Assembly: GCA_024195265.1 (NCBI GenBank)
Contig: JAJLRJ010000010.1
Span: forward strand, 9,365,003 to 9,429,002
Length of the DNA: 64,000 bases
Direction of reading: 5' to 3'
Origin: Dendrophyllia cribrosa
Lineage: Eukaryota > Cnidaria > Anthozoa > Scleractinia > Dendrophylliidae
Shown here in pieces: positions 1 through 11,841 of this stretch. Each line of letters opens with the position of its first letter. Within the stretch, counting starts at the first letter, position 1. The translations under genes and the position numbers were made by a program. A model generated the notes under the pieces. It saw only the letters and a list, made by a program, of their open reading frames with translations, searched no databases and had not been told where the DNA came from.

Positions 1-2
1 TA

Positions 3-2666
3 AGTTATCTTATTCCTTTTCCCCCCATTTCCACTAATTTAGCCTTTCGTTTAGCCACTCGCATCTTTACCAAAACTAGGTTTTGTAGTCACATCAATTT
101 CATCGGCCGTTGCCTCCAATCCAAAGTCATTCCTAAAGGGTTCCGTTCAAATTTTCACGCTTCTACATTCTCTGATTCCAATCAACAATATTTTCACGAA
201 ATTCACCATGCCCAAAATTCTTTCTCGCGTAATATTATGAGGATCACCATCAGAGCTATGTGCCTTAAACGTAACAATCTCGAAAAGGAAATTATCCAAT
301 ACCGTTCCGAACTTTCCAAAATTTGTCCAGCTGTCTTAGTACAATCAATTCGCGCTAAAATTCAAGAACTCAATGCTAAACTGTTCAACAGCCTTAACCA
401 AATCAAGACCCAAAAACTTGAACAGTTAATAGGTCCTCAATTATCCGGCGACCATTCATTCGATAGTCACAATGGCGTCGTAACCATTCCGGAAAATTTG
501 CCGCTTTCTAACCCAGAGAGGTCAGTTCTTAGTAAAGGTTTAAACTTTGTTCCTATAGCGAAACAAACCGACGAATTTTCAGTCAAACAAGATGTTGAAA
601 AATTCCTTCGCCGCGTGCAATTAAGAGCTTTTTTCCACGACAAAGAAGACAATTCTAACACCTCGGAAAAAGATGTTTTTGAAACACTCAACGTTCGCAA
701 ATCAAAATGGACTCCCCCAGAGGGCCAGTTTTCTTCTCTAGATTTTTTTGTCAAAAAATGTCGTCACGATGTCCAAAAACTTAAATTTAACCGCCACACC
801 AAAATTTCCAACCTTTCAACAGGAGAATGGGCAGCGCTCAAAAGTCTTAGCAAACGACGCGACATTGTTATCAAAGCGGCCGACAAAGGCGGGGCGGTAG
901 TTGTTTGGCGGACCGACCTTTACCAACAAGAGGCTTTTCGGCAACTTTCTGACACCGCTTTCTATGCCAAAGTTGATAAAGATCTCACTTCTACCAACCA
1001 AAAAATTATCAAAGAAACTATCCAAGACCTCATTACTAAACAACAATTACCAGTTACCGCCAACAATCTCATCATCACTACTCCTAGAACCTCACGCGTT
1101 TATTTCAAACCTAAAGTTCATAAACCAAACAATCCGGGCCGACCAATTGTTTCCGCTTGTAGCTGTCCTACCGAACTAATTTCTAGCTATTTAGACAAAA
1201 TCATGGCCCCCATTGTCAAATCACTACCCTCGTACATTAAGGACACCAATCACGCACTCAAAATTTTCCGGGATTTCAGTTTTCCCAGCGAAAACAAATT
1301 AATTTTCACTATGGACATTACCTCTTTATATACCGTCATCCCCAATGACGAAGGACTTCAAGCACTAAAATATTTTTTCGACCAGCGCTCCATTCAAAAC
1401 CCAAGCTCAGAAACACTGCTCCGCTTAGCCGAATTAGTTTTGACACTTAACTGTTTTTCATTTTCCCAAAACTACTACAAACAAGTAAATGGAGTCGCCA
1501 TGGGCACCAAAATGGGACCAAGCTACGCTAACCTTTTTGTAGGCCACATCGAAGACAAATTTTTTAATCAGTACCACGGAACCAAACCCGAACTCTACGG
1601 CCGCTACATCGATGATTGCATTGGCGCTACCTCTTCCAGTAAAGAGGAACTTAATCAATTCATAACTTCTGTCAATACTTTTCATCCAGCTCTAAAATAT
1701 ACCTGGGAAATTTCCGAAACCTCAGTCGCTTTTCTTGACATTAATATTTCAATCAACGGTAACAGTTTATCCACAAGTGTGCACTACAAACCTACAGATT
1801 CCCACAGTTATCTGTTACATTCATCCTCACATCCATCGCACGTTAAAAACGCCATTCCGTATTCTCAATTTCTCAGACTCCGACGTCTATGTAGTGATGA
1901 CTCTGATTTTTCCAACAAATCAGAAGAAATGTGCCAGTTTTTCAAGAAACGTGGGTACCCTGACTCTGTTGTTAATACGGGCCAACAACGTGCACAACAG
2001 ATCGACAGACAATCAGCACTACAAACGCCACAGAAGGAAGAGAACGAGAGAATTCCATTCACCCTCACTTTCCACCCACACAACAACACAGTCAAAAGCA
2101 TCATTTTAAAAAATTTCAAATTACTCCAAAACGACCCCGAAACTGGCAGAATTTTTTCACAACCCCCACTAATTTCATTCAAACGTGACAAAAACATAGG
2201 CAACTTTCTAGTTACGAGCGCACTGAAATCTGACGATGTACCGGGAACTTTCAAATGCACACGCACACGATGTAACACTTGTCCTTTCATTCACAACGCG
2301 GACAAAATAACAGGACCCAAACGATCCATTAAAATCACTGATCGTTTTACATGCACCTCCGTAAATGTTATCTACTGCATAACATGTACTTTTTGCAAAA
2401 AGATATACATTGGCGAAACAGGGAGGAGACTGGGCGACCGTTTTCGTGAACATCTCCGAGACGTTGAAAAAAATGACAAAGACGCATCCAAACCAGTCGC
2501 GCGCCATTTTAATCTTACTAACCATTCTAAACAACACATGACAATCTGCGGCCTTTCCCTACACCAGGGTAACACAGAAAGCCGTAAAAACCTAGAACAA
2601 AAAATCATCTTTCAAATCGGCACTCTCAAACCCCACGGAATCAACAAACGCTTTTCATTCAACTAA
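3..2666 (+). CDS. Penelope-like retroelement polyprotein (RT + GIY-YIG), 5' end cut by window edge
   Basis: Reverse transcriptase joined to a GIY-YIG endonuclease, the layout of EN+ Penelope-like elements (PLEs). The frame is open from base 3, so the first in-frame ATG at 237 (809 codons) is probably not the true start. Seen in order, counting from 237: a coiled N-terminal region, the palm motif FTMDITSLYT (about residue 360), the GVAMGTKMGPSYANLF block, the catalytic GRYIDD box (about 455), a linker with a zinc-like C-x5-C-x2-C cluster (FKCTRTRCNTC), then the endonuclease with VIYCITC and KIYIGETGRRLGDRFREH. The Cys cluster before the endonuclease resembles Neptune-type PLEs, but clade placement is tentative. 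No stop or frameshift is seen, so this may be a young copy. It would act as ribonucleoprotein in the nucleus, nicking DNA and priming cDNA synthesis. Confidence 0.93.
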   Translation, partial: SYLIPFPPISTNLAFRLATRIFTKTRFCSHINFIGRCLQSKVIPKGFRSNFHASTFSDSNQQYFHEIHHAQNSFSRNIMRITIRAMCLKRNNLEKEIIQYRSELSKICPAVLVQSIRAKIQELNAKLFNSLNQIKTQKLEQLIGPQLSGDHSFDSHNGVVTIPENLPLSNPERSVLSKGLNFVPIAKQTDEFSVKQDVEKFLRRVQLRAFFHDKEDNSNTSEKDVFETLNVRKSKWTPPEGQFSSLDFFVKKCRHDVQKLKFNRHTKISNLSTGEWAALKSLSKRRDIVIKAADKGGAVVVWRTDLYQQEAFRQLSDTAFYAKVDKDLTSTNQKIIKETIQDLITKQQLPVTANNLIITTPRTSRVYFKPKVHKPNNPGRPIVSACSCPTELISSYLDKIMAPIVKSLPSYIKDTNHALKIFRDFSFPSENKLIFTMDITSLYTVIPNDEGLQALKYFFDQRSIQNPSSETLLRLAELVLTLNCFSFSQNYYKQVNGVAMGTKMGPSYANLFVGHIEDKFFNQYHGTKPELYGRYIDDCIGATSSSKEELNQFITSVNTFHPALKYTWEISETSVAFLDINISINGNSLSTSVHYKPTDSHSYLLHSSSHPSHVKNAIPYSQFLRLRRLCSDDSDFSNKSEEMCQFFKKRGYPDSVVNTGQQRAQQIDRQSALQTPQKEENERIPFTLTFHPHNNTVKSIILKNFKLLQNDPETGRIFSQPPLISFKRDKNIGNFLVTSALKSDDVPGTFKCTRTRCNTCPFIHNADKITGPKRSIKITDRFTCTSVNVIYCITCTFCKKIYIGETGRRLGDRFREHLRDVEKNDKDASKPVARHFNLTNHSKQHMTICGLSLHQGNTESRKNLEQKIIFQIGTLKPHGINKRFSFN

Positions 2667-5600
2667 TCTACATTTGTTTTTCACGTCACCAAATTTCCAC
2701 CAATAGCGTGACTCCACCGCTTACTATATAAAACCACACACTACCCACAATTCCTTGATTCGCTCCGACGAAGGGCTAGCGCTCGAAACGTCAGCTATTT
2801 GAATCTTTTTACGGTGGTCAATTTACCTTATCGACTCAGTCGATAAAACTAAATTCTCGTGTTTCATCCCCCCACCGACGCAGCACCACAGTTTCTCTAG
2901 AAACTAACCCCATTCATCTGTAGAATATGGTTGAGCAAAGGACGCGTTCACCACGAGGAAGGTGTGAAAATTTAGGCTAATTATTGATAATGAGTATGTT
3001 GCGTTACTAGCTTTTTGCCGTATCGTGTTCGCGTCTCCACGCGCTCATCTCAGGTTTCGCGTCCCCACGCGCTCAGCTCAGCTCAGTCTCATCGTTCGCT
3101 GTCGGAGTGATTTCAAAATAAATTTGTCTTTTATTCCGTACAATCTTCGAAAATCTTTGCTATCCAACGGTCCTATCACCATGCCTCGCAGTCCTCGCTC
3201 AACTCGCGGTAGTCTTCGACACTTCAGTTCCGATTTCGACTGGGACATGTTGGACCAAAATATTACAAATCTCGCAGCCAACAGCTTGAAGCAGCAAGCG
3301 GGGCTATTGTTCGTGGCGCAGTGCATTCTGGCCCAAAATGTGTTCGTGGCGCAGTGAATTCTGGTAAAAAGCGATCAATTCGAGATTTTTCCTAGCTTAT
3401 ATTTTTTCTCATATATTTCTCTTAAATCCTGATTATGTTGCTGCTCACTCGCTGCGCTCGTTCCGCAGCAAATACACTTAGCCGCCATTTTGTTTTCACA
3501 CAGTTGTTTCCAGGCCCTACATTTTTCATGGCGCCAAAAATTGTGGCCAGGATACATAGCTAGTACGCTTTCCTCAGCAATAGTGTGGACACTTCAATGA
3601 CTACGTGCTCGGATCGATCCGAGATCGATCCGAGATCAAAGTGAACTCAGTGTGAACGACCCCTTTGATAGAAATGATGATCAATCTATGAGTAGTACTG
3701 TAGCTCTTCCAGACCTCTATTTTTATTGGCCCCGTAGTACTGTAGCTTCTATTGTGTTTAGGTCTACGGCTATTGTTTGTGTTGTTTAACCTATTGTTTC
3801 GTTAACCAATCACTGAGCTTGTTTGGAAAGGTACAGCCTCTCCCCAATCTATAAACGAACAAAAATGGTTAGGCTACCTTATTAAAATAAGGTCATATCC
3901 AGTAAAACGAAGAGAATATTAAAATGGAAAACGGTAGAAACCCGAAAACTCGAATCGACCGCCAGGGAAAATGAAAAAAAGTCGTTTCAGTTGTTAAAGG
4001 AACGGAAAACTGTCATGGTATGATAATTTTAATATCCTACACACACACACACACATGTAGTATCTTGAAATCGTTGCAAATTCAGGTCGTGTATTAGGGC
4101 ACTTGTTGATTGGATTCGAGCCAGAGAGCATGTGGAAGACAAAGTACTCACATGTAATAAAACAAGTGTTGTGTTTCACCTTACTAACATCTGAGTTATG
4201 CAGAAAGGAGGTACGGGTTTCGTTCAAAAAAGATTACTTTAATCTGGAGATGTGTAAAAGTAAAAGTAAACAGTTAAAAGTCTTGCATTTGGAGTAGATG
4301 CTGTCAAACTATAATTAGAGATGAACGCTGGGAACAAAACTTGGAATTAACTGAATTAGCTCTCACTTTTCAAACACTTTGCAATTGCTTGACTCTCTTA
4401 TCGACCACAAGGATCTCATGCAAATGACAAGAACAATCGTGAGTCAGTTTTCACGTCGTTGATATCTAGTGTCATTTTACAGCAACCCTCCGTCCTCTGA
4501 TGATAAGGTAGACACCGCTCCATGGCGCATGCGCATAACTTAGTGGGGCAACCTAGTCCCCAGGGTATCTCTTCTTCCTGTTCTTTTCAAAGAGAGGTCT
4601 GGTCTGGTCACGTGCCTCTTGGACAATTATAATCCTAAGGAGGGGTCGACCGTCAGTTTGTAACTTTTTTATCTCGTGAATACGCGAAGCGTTGAACGAG
4701 AGTTTTACTGGTTCCATCATCTGTAAACTTTTTTAATTCCCCAGTGTATTACGTGTTACTGTGCGAATCCAAAAACCGTGAACACTTTGATTTGATTTTG
4801 ACATTTCCCATTGTGCAGCAACCAATCAGAAGCGACTCGAAACCGCAAGAAACCCAAACAAGTCAAACAAACGGTTAGTCACGAAACCACGCTTCTCTGT
4901 TTCCTTGCAAAAGAATCGTCGCCGCCTCGCTGTAGTTTTTTATTGCTAGTTTACCTTTCGTCTTTCTTTGTAAATGAAGCAGAAATCTGAGCGATTTTAC
5001 TGTAACGGCTAAAAACCAGACAGACGTTTAGCTATACGTTTGCCTCATGCTCAGTTGTCGCGTTCATCGGTTTGTCAGTGTTGTACACAACACTTGTCCG
5101 TCGCGGCAGCATCGCAAAAACATTTAGCGAAAAAGCCGGACAATGAAACATGACAGTTCCTGATGATTTATTTTCCCTGGAAAAAGTGAATTTTCGAAAA
5201 AGCTACTGAGCGAGGACAAAATCGGCTGTTTCGGCGAATGAAAGTGTTAACTTTATGTAATACGGCATGCAAATATGAAAGAATGTATCTACAGTACCGC
5301 TAACTTGCCGTAAACTTGTCAACTTTTATTCCCAGCACGGTAAGTCTTACAGCTACAACACAACGTTTCTTTTGCTTTGATCTCTTGCTCATCAGCAGCT
5401 AGCTACTTTGCCGTGTCTGGCTAACTGCAATAAGGCCTTGCAAAATTAAAGGCGAGAATATTGATGATAGCGGAGCACTCGCCGGGCCGAAGGCCCGGCT
5501 GCGCAGCCCCATACTCATAGAATCCATGCTTGTCATTTTTCATGGTCATGGCTAGCGGAATGTTTCGCGGGCGCGTTGTGTGCCCGCCGTGTGCGGTACG

Positions 5601-6335
5601 CGCCGTACGCGTTGGGCTAGCTCGCGGGCGCGTATGACTTCGCAAAACATGCGCGCTGACGTCATCAACATCCGGGATCTTTGAGGCTTTGTTTTTCGCG
5701 CGGCTACACAGCCGTCAGCTCGGTAAACATGTTTTAAAAAGTTTGGATCTTTCGCTGGTCAGTGTTCAGCGGAGAAGTAAAGTCGTTATTTCCCTGCATT
5801 TTTTCCCGGTTTGCTACTCAAGACAGGGATACTAATTAAGGTATACTCAGAAGCCGCTTTAGTAGAAAAAGAAGAGCTTTCTGGGATAAAATCTTGCTTC
5901 GAGGAACTTCATATGTTTTTCAATGTGGGGAGATATGTTTGTTTTTATTACGGATTTCAGAACCAAAGGAGCGTAGATTTAGAGAATTTAAAACAAGCAA
6001 GCGAGGGACTCAAAGGTAAACTGAACAGATTACATTTTTCGATGGGAATTTATGTTGATATCAATCTGTGATTGACTTTTTCTTTGTGTTCTTGTGTAGT
6101 TTTGGAGAATTATTTTAATTAAAACGAGCTTAACTTCAGTTGTATCGATTTCTTGAATTTCATCGAAGGCAGCTTGATGCGCTATATTAAAATGGTACGC
6201 GTTTTGCTTTTAAACATAAACTAATGGAGATTTGAATCAAATTTGTCGAAAGAAGATTGTGTTGTCCATTTTTATGTGTTTGTTCATTCATTACATAGAT
6301 TGAAAAGCGATTTTATGGAAACAAAACAAGACTTA
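2667..6335. other. Non-coding stretch with GC-rich island
   Basis: No convincing gene. It starts with the PLE 3' tail. An ORF with ATG at 3181 (about 58 codons) and its longer frame from 3025 match no family I know. There is a short CA repeat near 4041-4054. A GC-rich patch at about 5455-5660 contains a hairpin (GCCGGGCCGAAGGCCCGGC) and runs of GCGCG and CGTACGCG, unlike the AT-rich surroundings. It may be a CpG island or a dispersed repeat. Confidence 0.4.
2764..2793 (+). ncRNA. Hammerhead-ribozyme-like motif in the Penelope 3' region
   Basis: About 100 bp after the PLE stop lies CCGACGA, then a short stem (GGGC with GCUC around UAGC), then GAAACGTC. This follows the hammerhead core layout (CUGANGA, stem II, GAAAC) with one core change (U to C) and one unpaired A before the stem. 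PLEs are known to carry hammerhead ribozymes in their terminal repeats. Activity is doubtful because of the core change. Confidence 0.45.
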
Positions 6336-6455
6336 GGCCCGGTTCAAACGTCGAACTTCACATGTGCCGAATCTAATGCAAATGAGCAAAATATATTGTT
6401 CTTGCTCATTTGCATTAGATTCGGCACATGTGAAGTTCGACGTTTGAACCGGGCC
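6336..6455. mobile_element. Palindromic PIF/Harbinger-like MITE
   Basis: A near-perfect 120-bp palindrome begins GGCCCGGTTCAAACGTCG and ends with its reverse complement, with a loop of roughly a dozen bases near 6390-6400. It is flanked on both sides by TTA (6333-6335 and 6456-6458). A 3-bp TTA duplication with GGCCCGG-type ends is typical of PIF/Harbinger MITEs. It has no coding capacity. Confidence 0.8.
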
Positions 6456-6458
6456 TTA

Positions 6459-8999
6459 GACGTCACTCGCGTCGCCTTATGCAAATATTTTTGTGTATTT
6501 TTGCAATTTTGATTTCCAAATCAGTTTCTCGAGCAATTTTTGGCAAACAACAACTGTATTTTATTCGGAAAGTAGTCGTACTTTTGTACGGTCTAAATGT
6601 ACTGTGCAGACTGTCCGGTAAATAAGCCTTAAGTCATCTTACTGTTTTTGAGAATTGCTAAAACTGAAAAATAGCCCGGTCGTCAATTTTAATTCTTGTG
6701 CTTCCGACCTTTCACCTTAGTTAAGTTTCACCTTAGTTAAGCTTGTTCAAAGTGCTACGCTCTTAGGCTAGTTTCTAGCCAGTCTCGTTTCACACAATGC
6801 ATATTTAAGTCACACTAAGATGTTTTGCTCGTTTTAAACGTTTTACTCTACAATTCTTTGACTTCAAACTCAGTATGGTAAATCAAAACTGATCTGTTGA
6901 CTTAACCTTACGTTGTTTCGTATTCATGGGATGGTTCTTAGAGCCATTTGTTTTTCACAGTGGCTCATACGCGTGCTGTGCGCGAATCGGTTGATGTGGA
7001 TACGTATTCGAAGTCTGCGGATGACCGCCGCGTTACATTGGTCGCGGACCGCCGAACGCTTTTGGATTTGTTTTGATTCGCAATGCTCAGCTAGAGCGAA
7101 CAAATTTCCCATTTTGCCACCTCTCTCTCGAATCGTATATTTGTAATCTCCCAGATTTTGGGAGATACGTGACCAAACCAGACCAGGGTTTCTCTATCGC
7201 TCTCGCCTCAGGAGCAGGAAGAAAAGAGACCCTGAGAGAGGTCGCTGTAATTTAGCAATCTCAAGGCCATGCACTCTTATGGAAATAAGCAGTCCAATTA
7301 TCCAACAAGAGAGACTGATGATGATAATGATGCCTAATAATTAACCATTTGACAGCATTGGTCACACGACGCATTTCCGCACTATCCATGTCGTAACTAC
7401 ATGGATAGTGTGGAGCTGGCGCGTAATAGGGTGCTCGAACACGTCAGCAGTAAAGAGCCTCTGAAAACGGCTTTTAGGTCTTACAGGAGTCCGACGACTA
7501 TGCCATGCTAATGAGTTCAAACAAGGACGAAACAGCTGTCCATGACTGCTACTGCCCGAGTGATATGGCTGTACGCATGCGTAAGTATTGGTCATACCGC
7601 ATTCTCGTCCCCAAAGCTCTACGGTTTATTTTGAAATTGCGTCTCGTTTCAACAGAAACGAAACGAGGGCTCTGGAGACGAGAATGGCCATACCGCAGAT
7701 ATGTGTGTATGTGCGCGCGCGTGTGTGTGTGTTCATTGTGTGATCATTGCTTTCAAATGATGATGATGTATAGTAATAATTAAAAATCATGTTATCGGAG
7801 TTCCACTCATCCCGCATATCACCTCTACCTTCGATAACAAATTCGGCTGCGCTTTTTAATAACACGCGAACTTTGACGTTCATAATGGCTTTTCACTGCC
7901 GCAAATATCATAGTGGACGTCTCCGGAAACAACGATGCTTCACGTAAAATGGTCAAAAGGTCATGTTTGTGGGTTGAGATTGGCGCGTTTCGGTCCAGTT
8001 TGTCAGTTTCTGTTTCCGGGGGTCCAATGTTTGTCGCCCTAAATATGATTAACGGAAGTTTAAAAAGTAAACCCTACTGTTGGGCTTTGAACTTCAGAAT
8101 TCGCGTGTTATTGAAAGGCGTAGTAAACACTCGCGACTCTTGCGTTTTTGAGATCATTACTATTGCGCGTAACGGCATGAGGTAAGGTTTGCCTCCGTTT
8201 TTTTTATTTGTGTCACGATTGTTATATTAAGTCCGGTTACTTGGTTTCCATGTGGTATAGCCTTCATATAAAACATTCAATAGAAACAACGTGGTTTGCA
8301 GAAACGATGACTCTTTTTCATGTCGGACATCTTTTTATCTTGTTTGCCTTCACATGTATAGCTTCTTTTTAAAATATACGATGAATGTTTGTTATGCATG
8401 CGCACAGCATTCGTTTTGCGATATATTGGGTAAACTGCTGTGGAAGTCTTCCTGTGAATGTAAACGTTGTTTCTATATTATAGTATAGAACTTGAGGGCA
8501 GGATTTTTAGAACGTTTTATAGAAGCTGTAAGCTCATGGTGAAAAATGACAATTAACATTGGCATGCAGGAGCCTATATGGGCTCGCGCTCCTGAGATTG
8601 GCTTTCTTATTTATCTGGTACGAGTCTTTGCGCTAAAAAAGGGTTCTTGGGAATTTCTGTTGTATAAATGTACAGTATGTTTTAGTTAGGTTTAATATTG
8701 TAGCTGAAAAGCCTTTATATAAGGAACGACAATAAAGTATGTATGTATGTATGTATGTATGTATGTATGTATGTATGTATGTATGTACAGTGTATTTTTT
8801 TACTGAGAATATACCATAAAAATTTGTTATGCATGCGCATGAGTATAGGCTACTTGAATCCTTTTGTTTCAATTAATTTCTAGCACTATTTAAAAAATTA
8901 AGTGAACTTTACGAACTCTTGTTCTTAGGCCATCCTAAGTTGATTAAAAATAAAACACAAACAGCGATGATAAACGTAACATGGTAAACCAACGCATTT
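6459..8999. other. Non-coding stretch with microsatellites
   Basis: No gene supported. Short ORFs here have no recognisable domains. A GT/GC repeat lies at about 7700-7733 and a clean (ATGT)n run of roughly 50 bp at about 8738-8787. Confidence 0.4.
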
Positions 9000-9185
9000 T
9001 TATAATACACTTGATGCTCCTGTGGCTGATGTATGGTCACTGTTAGTGATGGCTTTGAAATGTTTGGTTGTTCTGTCGTGAAGTCGTCGTTTTGTGATGT
9101 CTTTCGTTTTTCCTATGTAGAATTCATCGCAATCCCAGCAACCAGCTTTGCAGACAACTTTAAACAGTGCCCATACATCAGACAT
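9000..9185 (-). pseudogene. Penelope-like GIY-YIG remnant, N-terminal half (inverted)
   Basis: The minus strand encodes a GIY-YIG endonuclease half: VVCKAGCWDCDEFYIGKTK followed by RRLHDRTTKHFKAI and SDHTSA, the usual PLE order. The match stops at SDHTSA. The C-terminal half lies directly next to it on the plus strand (9189-9351), so the domain was split by an inversion. Dead remnant, not linked to the PLE at the window start. Confidence 0.75.
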
Positions 9186-9188
9186 CAG

Positions 9189-9351
9189 CCATTGCTGATC
9201 ATATCAAAATACTGGTCACAACATTAATTGGGATCATTTTGATATTTTAGCGTCCGGCAAAATGGACTTTCGCTGTAAAATCAAGGAGACTTTGCTTATT
9301 CAATAACTACAGCCTTTTAACATCAGCAGCGAGAAGCTGATGCTTTATTAG
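9189..9351 (+). pseudogene. Penelope-like GIY-YIG remnant, C-terminal half
   Basis: The plus strand reads AIADH, then after a one-base frame change TGHNINWDHFDILASGK, then CKIKETLLIQ, one stop codon, and a tail ending SSEKLMLY before a TAG at 9349-9351. This is the continuation expected after SDHTSA in the neighbouring minus-strand piece. The frame change and internal stop show decay. Confidence 0.7.
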
Positions 9352-10443
9352 CTGTAGCTTTATAGGACTGACAGTCCGTTTTATTAAATTACTGTTCAGA
9401 TTGTTTTTCCTTAATCGTGGTTCCAGACCCCGATTTTGAACTAATATAAACAGTTTTCAAATACTGTAACAGTTACTTTTGAAAAATGTATGTTGCTTAG
9501 CCGCATACGAAACGTCAAGTTTATTATAAAACTGCGCATGTTTTTTTTCTTTATTAAGAGAGCCTTTTTTCCCGGACCGCGTGAGACGTGGCACATGATG
9601 GAAAATTTCCCTACCCTCATGTTTAACTCAAAGATAGCCCATGGTGAGTCAATAAACGTGGTGGTGTTTTTTTGCTCAAATCTATTTTTCATTTCTAGAA
9701 AATCTCGAAAACTCTTACGGTCCCCCATCGCCATGAAATAGCCGAAATAAGAGCGCCGAATATGAGCACAATCCAGGTTCTCATTAAAAGCGCAAAGGGA
9801 AGCAAGGCTCTCCCAAATTTGAACAATTGTGTAGGAGGCATTAACAAATGATTTGAGCTAATAACAGGTTTTGTAGTTACATTTCTAAATTAACGGCGAG
9901 TGTTTGAAAATCGCTCATATTTCATTATTTAAAAATTGCATTTTGGAGCAGTTTTTCAAGAAATATTTTCCCTATGCGGTATAACTCAGAATCGCTTTAA
10001 ATTGCGGTTTTGGAAACGTGGATATAGTGCTCTTTTCAACGAAACTAAAAAACGTTTGGGCCTCTTAACTACTGCAAAGAAAAAGCTCGTGTCATTTCGA
10101 GGAAATCACAACATCGACTTGTCAACAACCGCAAATAATCGAATTACGCTTGCTGTTATGGAAGCCAAAATTCCGACGAAAACTTATCGCTTTACACCAT
10201 ACTAGATCAGAGACATAATATAACGAGCTTACCTTGCATAGCCAGTGGTTGAAGGTTGGTTTTATCCCTATTTTCGTTTAAAATGGCCATCTTCGCTCGA
10301 GCAGGATTTATCAAATCACGCAATCAGTAAATGTTGCCGAAGGCACTTTCTGGAAACATCGTATTTCTCGACAGTTCCAACCATATTTCAGCTTCCATAC
10401 AGCTAGTTATCCAAGAGTCTTGTTTTCAAAGTAAAAACTTTTA

Positions 10444-11841
10444 ATGTTTTTACTGTTTAAGTGGCAGACGATCAAAGCTTTCACATTAGAGGAGAATGTC
10501 CCAACGATGGCGCGTCAACTTATGCATCGATATGCAAATGAGTTGTTTAATTTGCATGTCACGCAACGACATGTTACACGCTTTTTTCGGCAGCAGTCTG
10601 TTACGTTTAGAGCTATATTTCGCGGATTAGCGGAACTGCCGTGTTCAACCCCACAAGGGGGGAAAGGGCCATGCGATCGAAAAGCCGCAACGATCAAGTC
10701 GCATAAGAGAATTTATCTAAACTCTGGCCACGACATCGAGACACCCGCCCAGATGAAAGATGCAATTCTCTCCTCCGGTGGAGTGTCGGCGGTTAACGTT
10801 AGTCTATGTGAATCAATCGCAGCTCCCAATATGCCATCCTTGAAGGTCGAGGGTATCAGTTAGCTAAACAATGTGGAGTACAACGATGACGGAATTCGGG
10901 TGTGGAAGGCGTATGGTACTGGCCCTGAAAAAGTTTTAAAGATCCAGTATCCATCTCCGTCGGAACTGCCCATTCTCACTACCAATCAACCACATTCAAG
11001 CACCTTTACTGCAATCAAGCCACGACGAACAAAAGTGCTGCCATAAGTTGACGATGATCAAGTGAAGCAGGATACACCCATCGCTGAAGACAACCTCGCA
11101 AACGCAGAAGGGGCATTGTTTGCTTGTCCTGAAGAGGGTTGCACGCGGACATTCCTGCGGCATTCTTCAATGCAGCGTAACTTGGATTGCGGCAAACATG
11201 AAAAAGCTCTAGAGCGCGAGACGTTATTGGACAGAGCTGCAATGGCTTATGCAGAGAGGCTGGAAGGGCAGACCCCTTCAGTACCGGAGGTTGCTGTAAA
11301 CACACGACCGGATTCTACAGGTGATACAAACAGAAACCTGACGATGGGCTGGGAACTAAAGGCGGGTGCCACGCGAAGGAGCAGATTCACGTCCAGCCAA
11401 AAGACTTATCTAACTGCGAAATTCAAACTAGGAGAGCAATCGGGGCACAAAGCAGATCCTGCGTCGGTTGTAAGGGCGATGGTGAGTGCCAAAGATGAAA
11501 GTGGAAACCGCCTGTTTACAATTGAAGAGTTTCTCACTGCAAGTCAAATTGCCAGCTTTTTTTCCCGCCTCTCTGCGAAAAAGGTCCTTCACGACAACGA
11601 TGACGAACAGTTTGACGATGATTTGCACAACGCAGCTAATGAGGCGAGAATTGAAGAACTTACAAATGTGGCTGTGCAGCATCTGGCACTTAAACACCCT
11701 ATCATTTATGATTCTTACAATCTCTGTGAAATGGAAGCGAAGAGCAAGTTGAAGAGCTTTTCAATTTCAGTACTAAAGGAGATCTGTATGTATTTTAACA
11801 TTGATATCACGGACATATGCATCGAAAACAGCTTTATGTGA
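10444..11841 (+). pseudogene. C2H2-type protein of a repeated cnidarian family, two in-frame stops
   Basis: A single reading frame runs through 10444-11841 with two stops, TAG at 10861-10863 and TAA near 11044. Between them the frame still reads like protein (YNDDGIRVWKAYGTGPEKVL). The second half has a C2H2-like motif (ACPEEGCTRTFLRHSSMQRN followed by CGKH), then TMGWELKAG, a RSRFTSSQKTYLTAKFKLGE block, a KADPASVVRAM block and a LTASQIASFFSRLSAKK block. This order is familiar from many uncharacterised coral proteins. It lies centrally between the TIRs of the 9558-14569 element, so it is probably that element's own protein. Catalytic residues were not identified. The stops make this copy inactive. 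Confidence 0.6.

Noticed and set aside
3025..3357. 110-codon ORF after the Penelope element
   Set aside because: No known domain. It might be the start of another element, but nothing follows in frame.
9936..10205. 89-codon ORF repeated at 13912-14181 as a conserved protein
   Set aside because: Both copies lie in the TIRs of one element, so the similarity comes from the inverted repeat. No domain was recognised.
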